Assembly: GCA_017530275.1 (NCBI GenBank)
Contig: JAFXMP010000029.1
Location: forward strand, 1 to 16,001
Direction: 5' to 3'
Length of the DNA stretch: 16,001 nucleotides
From: Clostridia bacterium
GTDB taxonomy: Bacteria; Bacillota_A; Clostridia; Christensenellales; Aristaeellaceae
A program made the translations under genes and the position numbers. Shown one piece after another: positions 1 to 6,921 of this stretch. Numbering within the stretch: position 1 is the stretch's first letter; each line of letters opens with the position of its first letter. The notes under the pieces are model-generated. The model did no database searches, was not told where the DNA came from, and saw only the letters and a list, made by a program, of their open reading frames with translations.

Positions 1-1116
1 ACCTGGTATCACCTGACGCCCTTCACCGACGCCTGGTGGGCTATGATCGAAAAATACATCGAAAACGCGGCTCGGCACAGCATCAACGTGCTGCTGACGC
101 CGCTGTATACCCCGCCCTTGGATACCCAGGTGGGCGGCGAACGCCCCACTATCCAGTTAGCGGAAATCGAAAAGAATGGGGACCACTACGCATTTTCCTT
201 TGAAAAGTTAGGCCGATGGATCGATATTTGTCGGAAACACGGCATTGAATATTTGGAAATGCCCCATTTGTTCACCCAATGGGGCGCGAAATTTACGCCC
301 AAGATCGTAGTCAAAGAAGGCGAAGAAGAAAAAAAACTGTTCGGTTGGCATGTGGACGCGGAAAGCGAGGACTACAAGGCTTTCCTCCGGCAGTACCTGC
401 CTGCCCTGCTGGGTTATCTGAAAGAGAAATGGCCCTTGGACCGCATAATTTTCCATATCTCGGACGAACCTCATGAGGACACCATCGAGCGCTACACCCG
501 CCTCAGCGCCTTTGTCCGCCCCCTGATCGGAAACTGCCCCCTAATGGACGCCATGTCGTCGTTCAAGCTGTATCAGTCGGCCAGCCTCACTTATCCCGTG
601 ATCGCTACCCATGCCATCGGCCCCTTCTTAGAGGCAAATGTCCCAAACCTGTGGGCCTATTACTGTTGCTCTCAATATAAGAATTTTTTGTCCAACCGCT
701 TCTTCAACATGCCGGGCCTGCGCACCCGGATCCTCGGCATGCAGCTGTACCGGCATGGGCTTCGGGGCTTCCTGCAATGGGGCTACAACTTCTGGTATTC
801 CAGCCTGTCCATCTGTCAGATCAATCCCTTTGAGGTCACGGACGCGCTGGCTTCCTTCCCCTCCGGGGACGCTTTCGTGGTCTATCCTGGGGAGGATGGT
901 CCCATCAATTCCCTACGAATGGAACTGATGCTTGAGGCGTTTCAGGATCACCGGGCCCTATCGCTGCTGGAGCAACTGAAAGGCCGGGCATACACGCTCC
1001 ATCTGCTGGAGGAAGGGATTTCCCCCATCACCTTCACTGAATATCCAAAAACGGATGCATGGCTGCTGAATGTGCGGGAACGAATCAATCAGGCCATCGC
1101 TGCCAGTTGCAGCTGA
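1..1116 (+). CDS. DUF4091 domain protein, 3' part (5' end outside window)
   Basis: The reading frame is open from base 1 (T-W-Y-H-L-T-P-F) through the first ATG at 43, so the gene starts upstream of the window; 371 codons are visible before the TGA. The motif ISDEPHED near visible residue 154 and the WGYNFWYS stretch near residue 260 are typical of DUF4091 proteins, which are TIM-barrel-like, glycoside-hydrolase-related and often sit next to CUT1 sugar transporters. The acidic DEP motif sits where such barrels carry active-site acids, but no activity is established for the family as a whole, so the substrate is unknown. The C-terminal part (ELMLEAFQDH, then RALSLLEQL) matches the usual helical end of the family, so the 3' end looks intact. 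No hairpin terminator is visible before the tRNA promoter. Confidence 0.85.
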   Translation, partial: TWYHLTPFTDAWWAMIEKYIENAARHSINVLLTPLYTPPLDTQVGGERPTIQLAEIEKNGDHYAFSFEKLGRWIDICRKHGIEYLEMPHLFTQWGAKFTPKIVVKEGEEEKKLFGWHVDAESEDYKAFLRQYLPALLGYLKEKWPLDRIIFHISDEPHEDTIERYTRLSAFVRPLIGNCPLMDAMSSFKLYQSASLTYPVIATHAIGPFLEANVPNLWAYYCCSQYKNFLSNRFFNMPGLRTRILGMQLYRHGLRGFLQWGYNFWYSSLSICQINPFEVTDALASFPSGDAFVVYPGEDGPINSLRMELMLEAFQDHRALSLLEQLKGRAYTLHLLEEGISPITFTEYPKTDAWLLNVRERINQAIAASCS

Positions 1117-1178
1117 TGAACACACGAGACAATGCACATTTTGCGCTCGGAAAAGCACGAAAAATGTCAGATTTGCCC

Positions 1179-1207
1179 TTGACAAAGCTCTCCAATAACG
1201 CTATAAT
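1179..1207 (+). promoter_or_regulatory. Sigma-70/SigA promoter of the tRNA-Lys gene
   Basis: A perfect -35 hexamer TTGACA (1179-1184) and a perfect -10 hexamer TATAAT (1202-1207) are separated by exactly 17 bases. Transcription would begin near 1214, about 12 bases before the mature tRNA. A full-consensus promoter is expected for a stable RNA gene. Confidence 0.92.
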
Positions 1208-1225
1208 GACGCCTGTAATTGATGA

Positions 1226-1298
1226 GCGCCATTAGCTCAGTTGGTAGAGCACCTGACTCTTAATCAGGGTGTCCCGGGTTCGAGTCCCTGATGGCGCA
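1226..1298 (+). tRNA. tRNA-Lys, anticodon CTT
   Basis: The cloverleaf can be folded by hand. The acceptor stem GCGCCAT (1226-1232) pairs with ATGGCGC (1291-1297), and the discriminator base is A1298. The D arm is GCTC/GAGC with loop AGTTGGTA. The anticodon stem CCTGA/TCAGG encloses the loop CTCTTAA, giving anticodon CTT at 1259-1261, which reads AAG (Lys). The T arm is CCGGG, loop TTCGAGT, CCCTG. The T stem carries one C-T mismatch (1275 against 1289). CCA is not encoded. It is a single-gene unit between its own promoter and terminator. Confidence 0.95.
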
Positions 1299-1304
1299 TA
1301 GTTG

Positions 1305-1334
1305 CCCGAAATCCTTGCGGTTTCGGGTTTTTTT
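1305..1334 (+). terminator. Intrinsic terminator of tRNA-Lys
   Basis: The arm CCCGAAA (1305-1311) pairs with TTTCGGG (1321-1327), with a further CC/GG pairing inside across one bulged T. Seven T residues follow (1328-1334). It lies seven bases after the tRNA. Confidence 0.92.
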
Positions 1335-1591
1335 GTGCTCAAAGGCACCTGATCTGGCGCATTCGATTTTGCGGTATATTTCAGGAGGAGAATTTCATGC
1401 TGCAAATCAAGATGAATACCATAGACGGAATTGGGCGGAAGAAGGTATCTGATGACGCAGGCGCGCTCCTGCGCCGCTGCCGGTTGAAGAACCTCAGATA
1501 CTGTATGGGTTTCTTGTATATTTCGGTGTGGGAAGTTCAAGTAATTTGAAGGAAGAATGAACATTTTGCATAAAATTTATGAATTTTTCTA
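1335..1591. other. Stretch between tRNA unit and first transporter operon; largely empty
   Basis: No conserved gene is recognised here. Two things are visible: an interrupted copy of the tRNA 3' end at 1348-1362 (see findings) and a 50-codon ORF with a good ribosome site at 1397-1549. The minus-strand ORF crossing this region is an antisense-tRNA artefact. The region may be decayed accessory DNA next to the tRNA gene. Confidence 0.5.
1397..1549 (+). CDS. Possible 50-aa small ORF, unrecognised
   Basis: An ATG at 1397 follows AGGAGGAG (1383-1390) by six bases, about the best ribosome site one could ask for. The frame runs 50 codons to TGA at 1547-1549. The product (MLQIKMNTIDGIG at the N-terminus) is basic in the middle and has hydrophobic residues towards the end (MGFLYISVW). 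It has no recognisable domain and no clear signal peptide. No promoter was seen between the tRNA terminator and the ATG. It could be a genuine small protein, the 5' remnant of a decayed gene, or chance. It ends before the promoter at 1592, so it is not a leader peptide of the transporter operon. Confidence 0.25.
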   Translation: MLQIKMNTIDGIGRKKVSDDAGALLRRCRLKNLRYCMGFLYISVWEVQVI

Positions 1592-1621
1592 TTGTAATTG
1601 CCCAGGGTTATATGCTATAAT
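1592..1621 (+). promoter_or_regulatory. Probable extended -10 promoter of the first transporter operon
   Basis: TTGTAA (1592-1597) and TATAAT (1616-1621) are separated by 18 bases. The -10 is preceded by TGC (1613-1615), giving the extended -10 form TGnTATAAT. It lies about 55 bases upstream of the first permease ATG, in an AT-rich stretch that contrasts with the GC-rich coding DNA. No clear operator palindrome overlaps it. Confidence 0.75.
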
Positions 1622-1676
1622 TGAACGGTAAATGGTTTGAAATGGACAATAGAAAAAGGGAAGGGGGAGGTTTTCA

Positions 1677-2603
1677 ATGCAGCAGAAAAAGGCAAAAAGG
1701 AATACGCACTGGTTTGCCCGGGACTGGCGGCTGTACGTGATGCTGATTCTGCCGGTATCATTTTATTTGATTTTCTGCTACAAGCCCATGATCGGCATCA
1801 TCGTGGCTTTTGAGAAATACAACCTGTTCAAAGGCATGTGGGGCAGCCCGTGGGTGGGACTGGATAATTTCCGCTTCGTCATGAAAATGTCGGACTTTTC
1901 CAGCGCCCTCATCAACACCCTGTGGCTGAATCTGCTGGGCCTTATAGCAGGCTTCCCGGTGCCCATCGTACTGGCCATCATGCTGAATGAAATGAAAAGC
2001 ATCGGCGTGAAAAAAGTGTCCCAAACGCTGCTGTACCTGCCCCATTTCCTCTCCTGGATCATTATCGGCGGTATGGTGCTGCAATTGTTCTCTCCCACCA
2101 GCGGCCTGATCAACGCCACGCTGCTCAAATGGGGCTGGATCGACAAGAACATCCCCTTCCTGACAGACGGCCCCCACTGGCAGTTTACCTACACCCTGGT
2201 GGGCGTGTGGCAGGGCATGGGCTGGGGCACCATCCTGTACCTTTCCGCCATCACCGGCATCAACATGGAATTGTTCGAAGCCGCCAAGATCGACGGCGCC
2301 AACAAAATGCAGCAAATCTGGCATGTGACGCTGCCCGGCATCCGCTCCACCATCGTAGTGCTTTTGATCCTGAGCGTAGGCCAGATGATGAACATCAGCT
2401 TCGACCGGCCCCAGATCCTGGGCAACGCCCAGGTGCGCAAATACTGCGACGTGCTGTCCACCTTCGTGTACCGCACCGGTATCGAAAACCACAAGTTTGA
2501 GCGCGCCACGGCCGTGGGCTTGTTCCAGTCCCTGGTAGGCCTGGTGTTGATTTCCGGCGCCAACTTCGTTTCCAAGAAGCTTGGAGAAGACGGTATCTGG
2601 TAA
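1677..2603 (+). CDS. ABC sugar transporter permease, LplB-like (CUT1)
   Basis: A 308-residue integral membrane protein, one of the two pore subunits of a binding-protein-dependent carbohydrate importer. A charged N-terminus is followed by a first membrane segment around residues 19-45, then five more. The cytoplasmic EAA loop that docks the ATPase is at residues 201-210 (EAAKIDGANK), followed by the expected VTLPG. The N-terminal pattern (RDWRLYVMLILP, CYKPMIG) is that of the LplB/YteP branch rather than MalF. The ATG at 1677 is preceded by the purine-rich AAGGGGGAGG ending at 1670. The second permease follows 13 bases after the stop. Known LplB relatives import plant-wall oligosaccharides such as rhamnogalacturonan or xylan fragments; the substrate here is not shown. 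Confidence 0.93.
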   Translation: MQQKKAKRNTHWFARDWRLYVMLILPVSFYLIFCYKPMIGIIVAFEKYNLFKGMWGSPWVGLDNFRFVMKMSDFSSALINTLWLNLLGLIAGFPVPIVLAIMLNEMKSIGVKKVSQTLLYLPHFLSWIIIGGMVLQLFSPTSGLINATLLKWGWIDKNIPFLTDGPHWQFTYTLVGVWQGMGWGTILYLSAITGINMELFEAAKIDGANKMQQIWHVTLPGIRSTIVVLLILSVGQMMNISFDRPQILGNAQVRKYCDVLSTFVYRTGIENHKFERATAVGLFQSLVGLVLISGANFVSKKLGEDGIW

Positions 2604-2616
2604 GGGGGTGGACGGA

Positions 2617-3531
2617 ATGATGGAAAACAAAACCGCTGAACCCAATATCGTTATGAAAAAGCCCCGTGTATGGACGGGCCCGCAGGTCATCTTGGCTATC
2701 ATTATCGTCCTCATCAGCCTGACCTGTCTGCTGCCCTTTGTCAACGTGGCAGCCACGTCCCTGAGCAGCAAATCCGCCATTTTAAGCGGTAAGGTCACAT
2801 TCTGGCCGGTAGAAATGGATACCCGCGCCTACAAGGCCATTTTCTCCGATCCGGCCATGATGCGTTCTCTTGGCTTTACCGTCGTCATCACGCTGGTGTA
2901 CACCCTCTTTTCCATGATCATGACCATTCTCATGGCCTATCCCCTGACCAAGAAGCGCCTTGCAGGCCGGAAATTCTTCAACTTCATGGCGCTGTTCACC
3001 ATGTACTTTTCCGGCGGCACCATCCCCATCTATCTGAACATCAAGGAACTGGGCCTGCTGGATACGCCCTGGTCCCTGATCCTGCCGGGCATGCTGAGCA
3101 CCTACAACATGATCATATTGAAGAGTTTCTTTACCGCCCTGCCCGATTCCCTGGAAGAAGCGGCCACTATTGACGGAGCCAACGATTTCCAGATTTTGCT
3201 CCAGATCGTGCTGCCCCTGTCCATGGCTTCCCTGGCGACCCTGACCCTGTTTTACGCCGTGGGCAAATGGAACAGCTTCCAGGACGCCCTGTACTATATC
3301 CAGACCAAAGCCTATCAGCCCCTGCAATTGAAGCTCTATCACCTGATCAAGGGCTCCCAGGCCGTTGATATCGCGGCCATGGAGGGCGGCTCATCCACGG
3401 TGGCGACGGATATTTCCGAATCTATCGAGCCCGCCTCCATTATCTTCGCCACCCTGCCCATTCTGGTGGTCTATCCCTTCGTGCAGCGCTACTTCGTTGC
3501 AGGCGTGACCATCGGCGCGGTCAAGGGGTAA
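2617..3531 (+). CDS. ABC sugar transporter permease, LplC/YtcP-like (CUT1)
   Basis: This is the second pore subunit, 304 residues from the ATG at 2617. The frame is open further back to a TTG at 2581, but that would overlap the previous gene and lacks a ribosome site. AAGGGGGTGG (2602-2611) serves the tandem ATGATG at 2617/2620, and either could be used. Six membrane segments are apparent. The EAA loop lies at residues 181-190 (EAATIDGAND), followed by QIVLPL, and the C-terminus VQRYFVAGVTIGAVKG is typical of LplC proteins. No terminator follows; the operon continues through a MITE-like element into the binding protein. No ATPase gene is present, as is usual for CUT1 operons served by a shared MsmK-type subunit. 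Confidence 0.93.
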   Translation: MMENKTAEPNIVMKKPRVWTGPQVILAIIIVLISLTCLLPFVNVAATSLSSKSAILSGKVTFWPVEMDTRAYKAIFSDPAMMRSLGFTVVITLVYTLFSMIMTILMAYPLTKKRLAGRKFFNFMALFTMYFSGGTIPIYLNIKELGLLDTPWSLILPGMLSTYNMIILKSFFTALPDSLEEAATIDGANDFQILLQIVLPLSMASLATLTLFYAVGKWNSFQDALYYIQTKAYQPLQLKLYHLIKGSQAVDIAAMEGGSSTVATDISESIEPASIIFATLPILVVYPFVQRYFVAGVTIGAVKG

Positions 3532-3570
3532 AATAAGCCGTTTATTGACAATGGCAGCTTCATTAGAGTT

Positions 3571-3761
3571 GAGAGTGGAGAGTGGAGATAATATAGTGAA
3601 ATGAGCGGAACTGTTGGCAGATATCAGAACAGTATATCAGGCTAAATGACCATTCCCCAAGGGGTGCCACGACGAATGAAAGCCATCAGCCAATGTAATA
3701 TATGGTTGATTTTTGAAGGCTTTCACAGTAACTTTATCTCAATTCTCCACTCTCCACTCTC
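3571..3761. mobile_element. MITE-like non-coding repeat element with 18-bp perfect inverted ends
   Basis: GAGAGTGGAGAGTGGAGA (3571-3588) is repeated as an exact reverse complement at 3744-3761. Each arm is itself a GAGAGTG-G-type tandem. The 191-bp element encodes nothing. Inside, TGAAAGCC+ATCAGCCA (3677-3692) pairs with TGGTTGAT (3703-3710) and GGCTTTCA (3718-3725), giving two 8-bp helices separated by a 7-base bulge. A second hairpin uses ACTGTT (3610-3615) and AACAGT (3628-3633). ATTAG occurs just outside both ends (3562-3566 and 3770-3774), a possible target-site duplication. It sits between the permease and binding-protein genes and may affect processing or relative expression. This is inferred from structure alone; whether it is dispersed in the genome cannot be seen here. 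Confidence 0.7.
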
Positions 3762-3824
3762 CAAACTGAATTAGTTCCTTACCGCCTTCCCGGCGGTGAA
3801 AATAAAAAAAGGAGTGACACAACC

Positions 3825-5417
3825 ATGAAAAAGGCACTGGCTATCCTGCTGACCCTGGCTCTGCTGCTGGGCCTGACCGGCTCCGCCCTGGCGGACGACT
3901 GGATCACCCTGAAAGTGGAAACCTACGACCGTGAAATCACCGGTCTGGACGTAACGGACTGCTGGCAGCTCCATTACGCTCAGGAAAACTTCGGTGATCC
4001 CAACCACATCAAGCTGGAATTCGTCTCCTACGCCCGGTGGACGGAAGGCGACCTGCTGACCAACGCTTTGGCTGGCGGCAACGCCCCCGACATCTGCGTG
4101 ACCTATAACGGAAGCCTGGTGCAGCAGTGCATCGACGACGAAGGCATCTGGCAGCTGGACGATCTGATCGCCCAATACGGCCAGAACCTGGTCGCCTTCC
4201 TGGGCGAAGAACTGCTGACCTACGGCCAGAGCGATCATGACGGCGACGGCGTGAAGGAACAGTGGTACATCCCCGCCCGCCGCATCAGCGTTGCCAACGT
4301 GGGTAACTTCATCCGTGAAGACTGGCTCAAGGCCCTGAACATGGAAAAGCCCACCAATATCGAAGAATTCACCGCTTACCTGCGCGCCGCCAAGGAAGCC
4401 AAGCTGGCCGGTGACAACACCATGCCTTTCTCCTTCGGCATCTACGCTCCCGATCCTCTGTACAACGTGCGCCGCTTCACCGACGCTTGGGTGGACTTCA
4501 CGCAGGTCACCGAAGAAGACTGGTTCGCCTATGCCCGCAACCCCGAAATGCTGCCCGGCGCCAAGGAAGGCTTCCGCTGGCTGAACACCCTGTATCATGA
4601 AGGCCTGCTGCCCGACACCTTCGCCCTGTCTGACAACGACAAGGCCAACGACACCGCTCTGATCATGGGCTACAACGGCTTCTTCTCCCAGCAGCCCGAC
4701 CAGCCCTGGCGCACCGACAAGAACTACCAGATCGAACTGGAAAAGAACGTTGAAGGCGGCCACTGGGTCACCGTGAACCCCTTCAAGAACGAATCCCTGG
4801 GCGGCAAGACCCTGCATGACAAGTATGCCGCCAACGGCCTGAGCATCATCATCCCCCTGACCACCAATGAAGAAACCGCCATCGCCGCCATCAAGTACCT
4901 CGACTGGATGGCTATCCCCGAGAATATGTTCGCCATGCAGAACGGTATCGAAGGCATCAACTATGAAGGCATCAACGAAGAGCTGGGCATCCCCTACGGT
5001 GTGAAGAGCGCCGACGCCGTGCCCAACGAGAACAAGATGCACGCTGGCGATATTTGCTTCATCTCCAACGGCCTGTGCTATTTTGATGACGCCAAGAACG
5101 CTGCTGCCCTGGCTCTGCCCTTTGCCGGCTATGAGCAGGATGTGGTGGATTCCTATGTGGACGCTCTGACCGATTCCTGGACCCAGATCAGCTTCACCGT
5201 GGCCATTCAGGCTGAAACCGACTATGGCTCCACCGTGAAGAGCAAGCAGGGCGAATTCCTGGCCGCTGTTGTGAGCTGCGACGCCGATCAGTTTGACGCC
5301 GTGTACGATGCCGGCATCCAGGATATCCTGAACTCCGGCGCTCAGGAAATGATCGACGAATTCCGCCAGGCCTACAAGGATGGCAACTATCGCGGCACGT
5401 TCCCCGGCAACCTGTAA
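3825..5417 (+). CDS. Secreted sugar-binding protein of the LplA type
   Basis: A 530-residue extracellular solute-binding protein, the substrate receptor of the two permeases upstream. The N-terminus is a classical signal peptide: MKK, a hydrophobic core, then SALA cut before DDW (around residue 23/24). It contains no lipobox cysteine, so it is not an obvious lipoprotein. LALAGGNAPDICVTYNG near residue 85 is the signature stretch of family-1 binding proteins (large LplA-like branch, usually about 500-560 residues). DHDGDGVKEQW (residues 137-147) is an EF-hand-like calcium loop, often found in this branch. The ATG at 3825 follows AAAGGAG (3808-3814) by ten bases. The gene strongly prefers GC-ending codons and looks highly expressed. 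A strong terminator hairpin follows, so downstream expression is reduced. Confidence 0.92.
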   Translation: MKKALAILLTLALLLGLTGSALADDWITLKVETYDREITGLDVTDCWQLHYAQENFGDPNHIKLEFVSYARWTEGDLLTNALAGGNAPDICVTYNGSLVQQCIDDEGIWQLDDLIAQYGQNLVAFLGEELLTYGQSDHDGDGVKEQWYIPARRISVANVGNFIREDWLKALNMEKPTNIEEFTAYLRAAKEAKLAGDNTMPFSFGIYAPDPLYNVRRFTDAWVDFTQVTEEDWFAYARNPEMLPGAKEGFRWLNTLYHEGLLPDTFALSDNDKANDTALIMGYNGFFSQQPDQPWRTDKNYQIELEKNVEGGHWVTVNPFKNESLGGKTLHDKYAANGLSIIIPLTTNEETAIAAIKYLDWMAIPENMFAMQNGIEGINYEGINEELGIPYGVKSADAVPNENKMHAGDICFISNGLCYFDDAKNAAALALPFAGYEQDVVDSYVDALTDSWTQISFTVAIQAETDYGSTVKSKQGEFLAAVVSCDADQFDAVYDAGIQDILNSGAQEMIDEFRQAYKDGNYRGTFPGNL

Positions 5418-5464
5418 TCGCACCGCGAACCGATTGATTTTCTGACGAACCAAGAATACACCGA

Positions 5465-5498
5465 GGGGTGCGCGCTGAAAACGCGCACCCCCTTTTTT
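5465..5498 (+). terminator. In-operon intrinsic terminator after the binding-protein gene
   Basis: GGGGTGCGCG (5465-5474) pairs perfectly with CGCGCACCCC (5482-5491) across a 7-base loop, followed by C and six T. It ends two bases before the AGGAGG of the oxidoreductase gene, with no promoter in between. Either readthrough supplies the next gene or a distant promoter does. Confidence 0.9.
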
Positions 5499-5513
5499 CA
5501 GGAGGACGCCTTC

Positions 5514-6668
5514 ATGCTTCAAGTCGCCATTATAGGCACCGGCAACATATCCCACGCCCATATCCAAGCCTATCTGCGATTCCCGGACCGGGTGCGCATC
5601 GCCGCTTTGGTGGATATCCTTCCCGGCAAGGCGGAAAGGGTGAAAAAGCAGTATGGTCTGGACTGTGATTGCTTCCTGGATCACCACGATATCCTGAACC
5701 GGGGAGACATCGATTTGGTGGACTGCTGCTGCCCGCCCTACGTGCATGCTGAAATCACCGTGAACGCCCTGCGCGCGGGCAAGCACGCTATCTGCGAAAA
5801 GCCCATGGCCGCTTCTCTGGAGGAGTGCGACGCCATGATAAAAGCCCGGGACGAAAGCGGCAAAAAGCTGTCCGTCATCGCCCAGAACCGCTTCCGCAAG
5901 CCCATCCGGGACCTGAAAGCATTGCTGGACAGCGGCATCGCAGGGCCCGTGTGCAGCTGCCAAGTGGATTCCTTCTGGTGGCGGGGCCATTGCTATTACG
6001 ATCTTTGGTGGCGGGGCACCTGGGAAAAGGAAGGCGGCGGCTGTACCCTGAACCACGCCGTGCACCATATCGACATGCTTGGCTGGATGATGGGATTGCC
6101 GAATCGCGTCACCAGCGTTCTGGCCAATACCGCCCACGACAACGCCGAGGTGGAGGACCTGTCCATGTCCATCCTGGAATACCCCGGCGCCCTGGGACTG
6201 CTCACCGCCTCCGTGGTGCATCACGGCGAAGAGCAGGCCCTCACATTCCAATGTGAAAAGGCCAAACTGGCCGCACCCTTCTCTACCTTTGCCTCCATCT
6301 CCAAACCCAACGGCTTCCCGGAGCGCAATGAAGCCCTGGAAGCGGAAATCAAAGCCTTCGCCGACAGTCTGCCGCCCCTCCCCTATGAGGGCCACGACGG
6401 ACAAATCGAAAACATGCTCACCGCCATTGAAGCAGATACGCTGCCCGCTATCAGCGGCGAGGACGGGCGGCTGACCCTGGAATTGATCACCGCCATCTAT
6501 AAGGCAGGCTCCCTCCGGCAAGCCGTGACCCTGCCGCTGAAAAAGGATGATCCCTTCTATACCGTTGCAGGCATCCAGACCAGCGTTCCTCATTTCTATG
6601 AAAAAAACGTTTCTCAAATGGAACTGGGCGGCAGTGATATCACGCTTGGAAGCTTCGATCGTAAGTAA
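5514..6668 (+). CDS. Gfo/Idh/MocA family NAD(P)-dependent oxidoreductase
   Basis: A 384-residue cytoplasmic dehydrogenase of the sugar/inositol oxidoreductase superfamily. The Rossmann dinucleotide motif GTGNIS is at residues 8-13 and an acidic end of strand 2 is in ALVDI. The family signature EKPMA is at residues 95-99, with K96 the expected active-site lysine. The C-terminal substrate domain has GGGCTLNHAVHHIDMLG, giving the usual His/Asp active-site pair around 181-187. The ATG at 5514 follows AGGAGG (5500-5505) by eight bases. Position after the importer suggests it oxidises or epimerises the imported sugar or a product of it; the exact substrate cannot be told from sequence. Confidence 0.93.
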   Translation: MLQVAIIGTGNISHAHIQAYLRFPDRVRIAALVDILPGKAERVKKQYGLDCDCFLDHHDILNRGDIDLVDCCCPPYVHAEITVNALRAGKHAICEKPMAASLEECDAMIKARDESGKKLSVIAQNRFRKPIRDLKALLDSGIAGPVCSCQVDSFWWRGHCYYDLWWRGTWEKEGGGCTLNHAVHHIDMLGWMMGLPNRVTSVLANTAHDNAEVEDLSMSILEYPGALGLLTASVVHHGEEQALTFQCEKAKLAAPFSTFASISKPNGFPERNEALEAEIKAFADSLPPLPYEGHDGQIENMLTAIEADTLPAISGEDGRLTLELITAIYKAGSLRQAVTLPLKKDDPFYTVAGIQTSVPHFYEKNVSQMELGGSDITLGSFDRK

Positions 6669-6740
6669 ATATTTATTCATTGAATTGTATATTTTTTCTA
6701 TCGTTCTACTCGAAAACGGTTTCCGTCGGGCAAAAGCAAT

Positions 6741-6766
6741 ATCCGGCCTGTATAGGGCCGGATTTT
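6741..6766 (+). terminator. Intrinsic terminator ending the first transporter operon
   Basis: ATCCGGCC (6741-6748) pairs with GGCCGGAT (6756-6763) across a 7-base loop, followed by TTT. The U tract is short, so it may be leaky. It separates the oxidoreductase gene from the promoter at 6863. Confidence 0.75.
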
Positions 6767-6862
6767 CCATAATATAAACATTTTTTGGAAAACAAGCGTA
6801 CAATTTACAGCGACCCGCATAAAAGAATTGGCCGCTTTTTTGCCGATTTGCTAAGGTTTCGC

Positions 6863-6891
6863 TTGACAGCGGCCATAGCGCACTGTATAAT
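6863..6891 (+). promoter_or_regulatory. Consensus promoter of the second transporter operon
   Basis: A perfect TTGACA (6863-6868) and a perfect TATAAT (6886-6891) are separated by 17 bases. The start codon of the binding protein lies 30 bases after the -10, so the untranslated leader is very short (about 24 bases) and leaves no room for a riboswitch. Control would have to act by operator binding. Confidence 0.92.
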
Positions 6892-6921
6892 GAATATAAC
6901 ATCATTGAAGGAGGTTTGTTC

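Noticed and set aside
1232..1564. Minus-strand ORF of 110 codons ending GTRTRDTLIKSQ
   Set aside because: The end is the antisense translation of the tRNA-Lys gene, a well-known false protein; the rest has no support.
2581..2616. Upstream TTG start for the LplC-like permease
   Set aside because: It would overlap the previous gene, lacks a ribosome site, and adds residues not expected for the family; the ATG at 2617 has a proper site.
1758..2798. Minus-strand frame of 346 codons
   Set aside because: Antisense to two clear permease genes, with the same Gly/His/Gln-rich shadow composition.
3571..3761. GAGAGTG-G repeats as a CRISPR array
   Set aside because: There are only two blocks, in opposite orientation, with no regular spacers; they are the ends of one element.
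3781..3797. Hairpin ACCGCC-TTCCC-GGCGGT before the first binding protein as a terminator
   Set aside because: No T tract follows on the plus strand (A-rich instead). It may be a leader stem-loop but does not terminate towards the gene.
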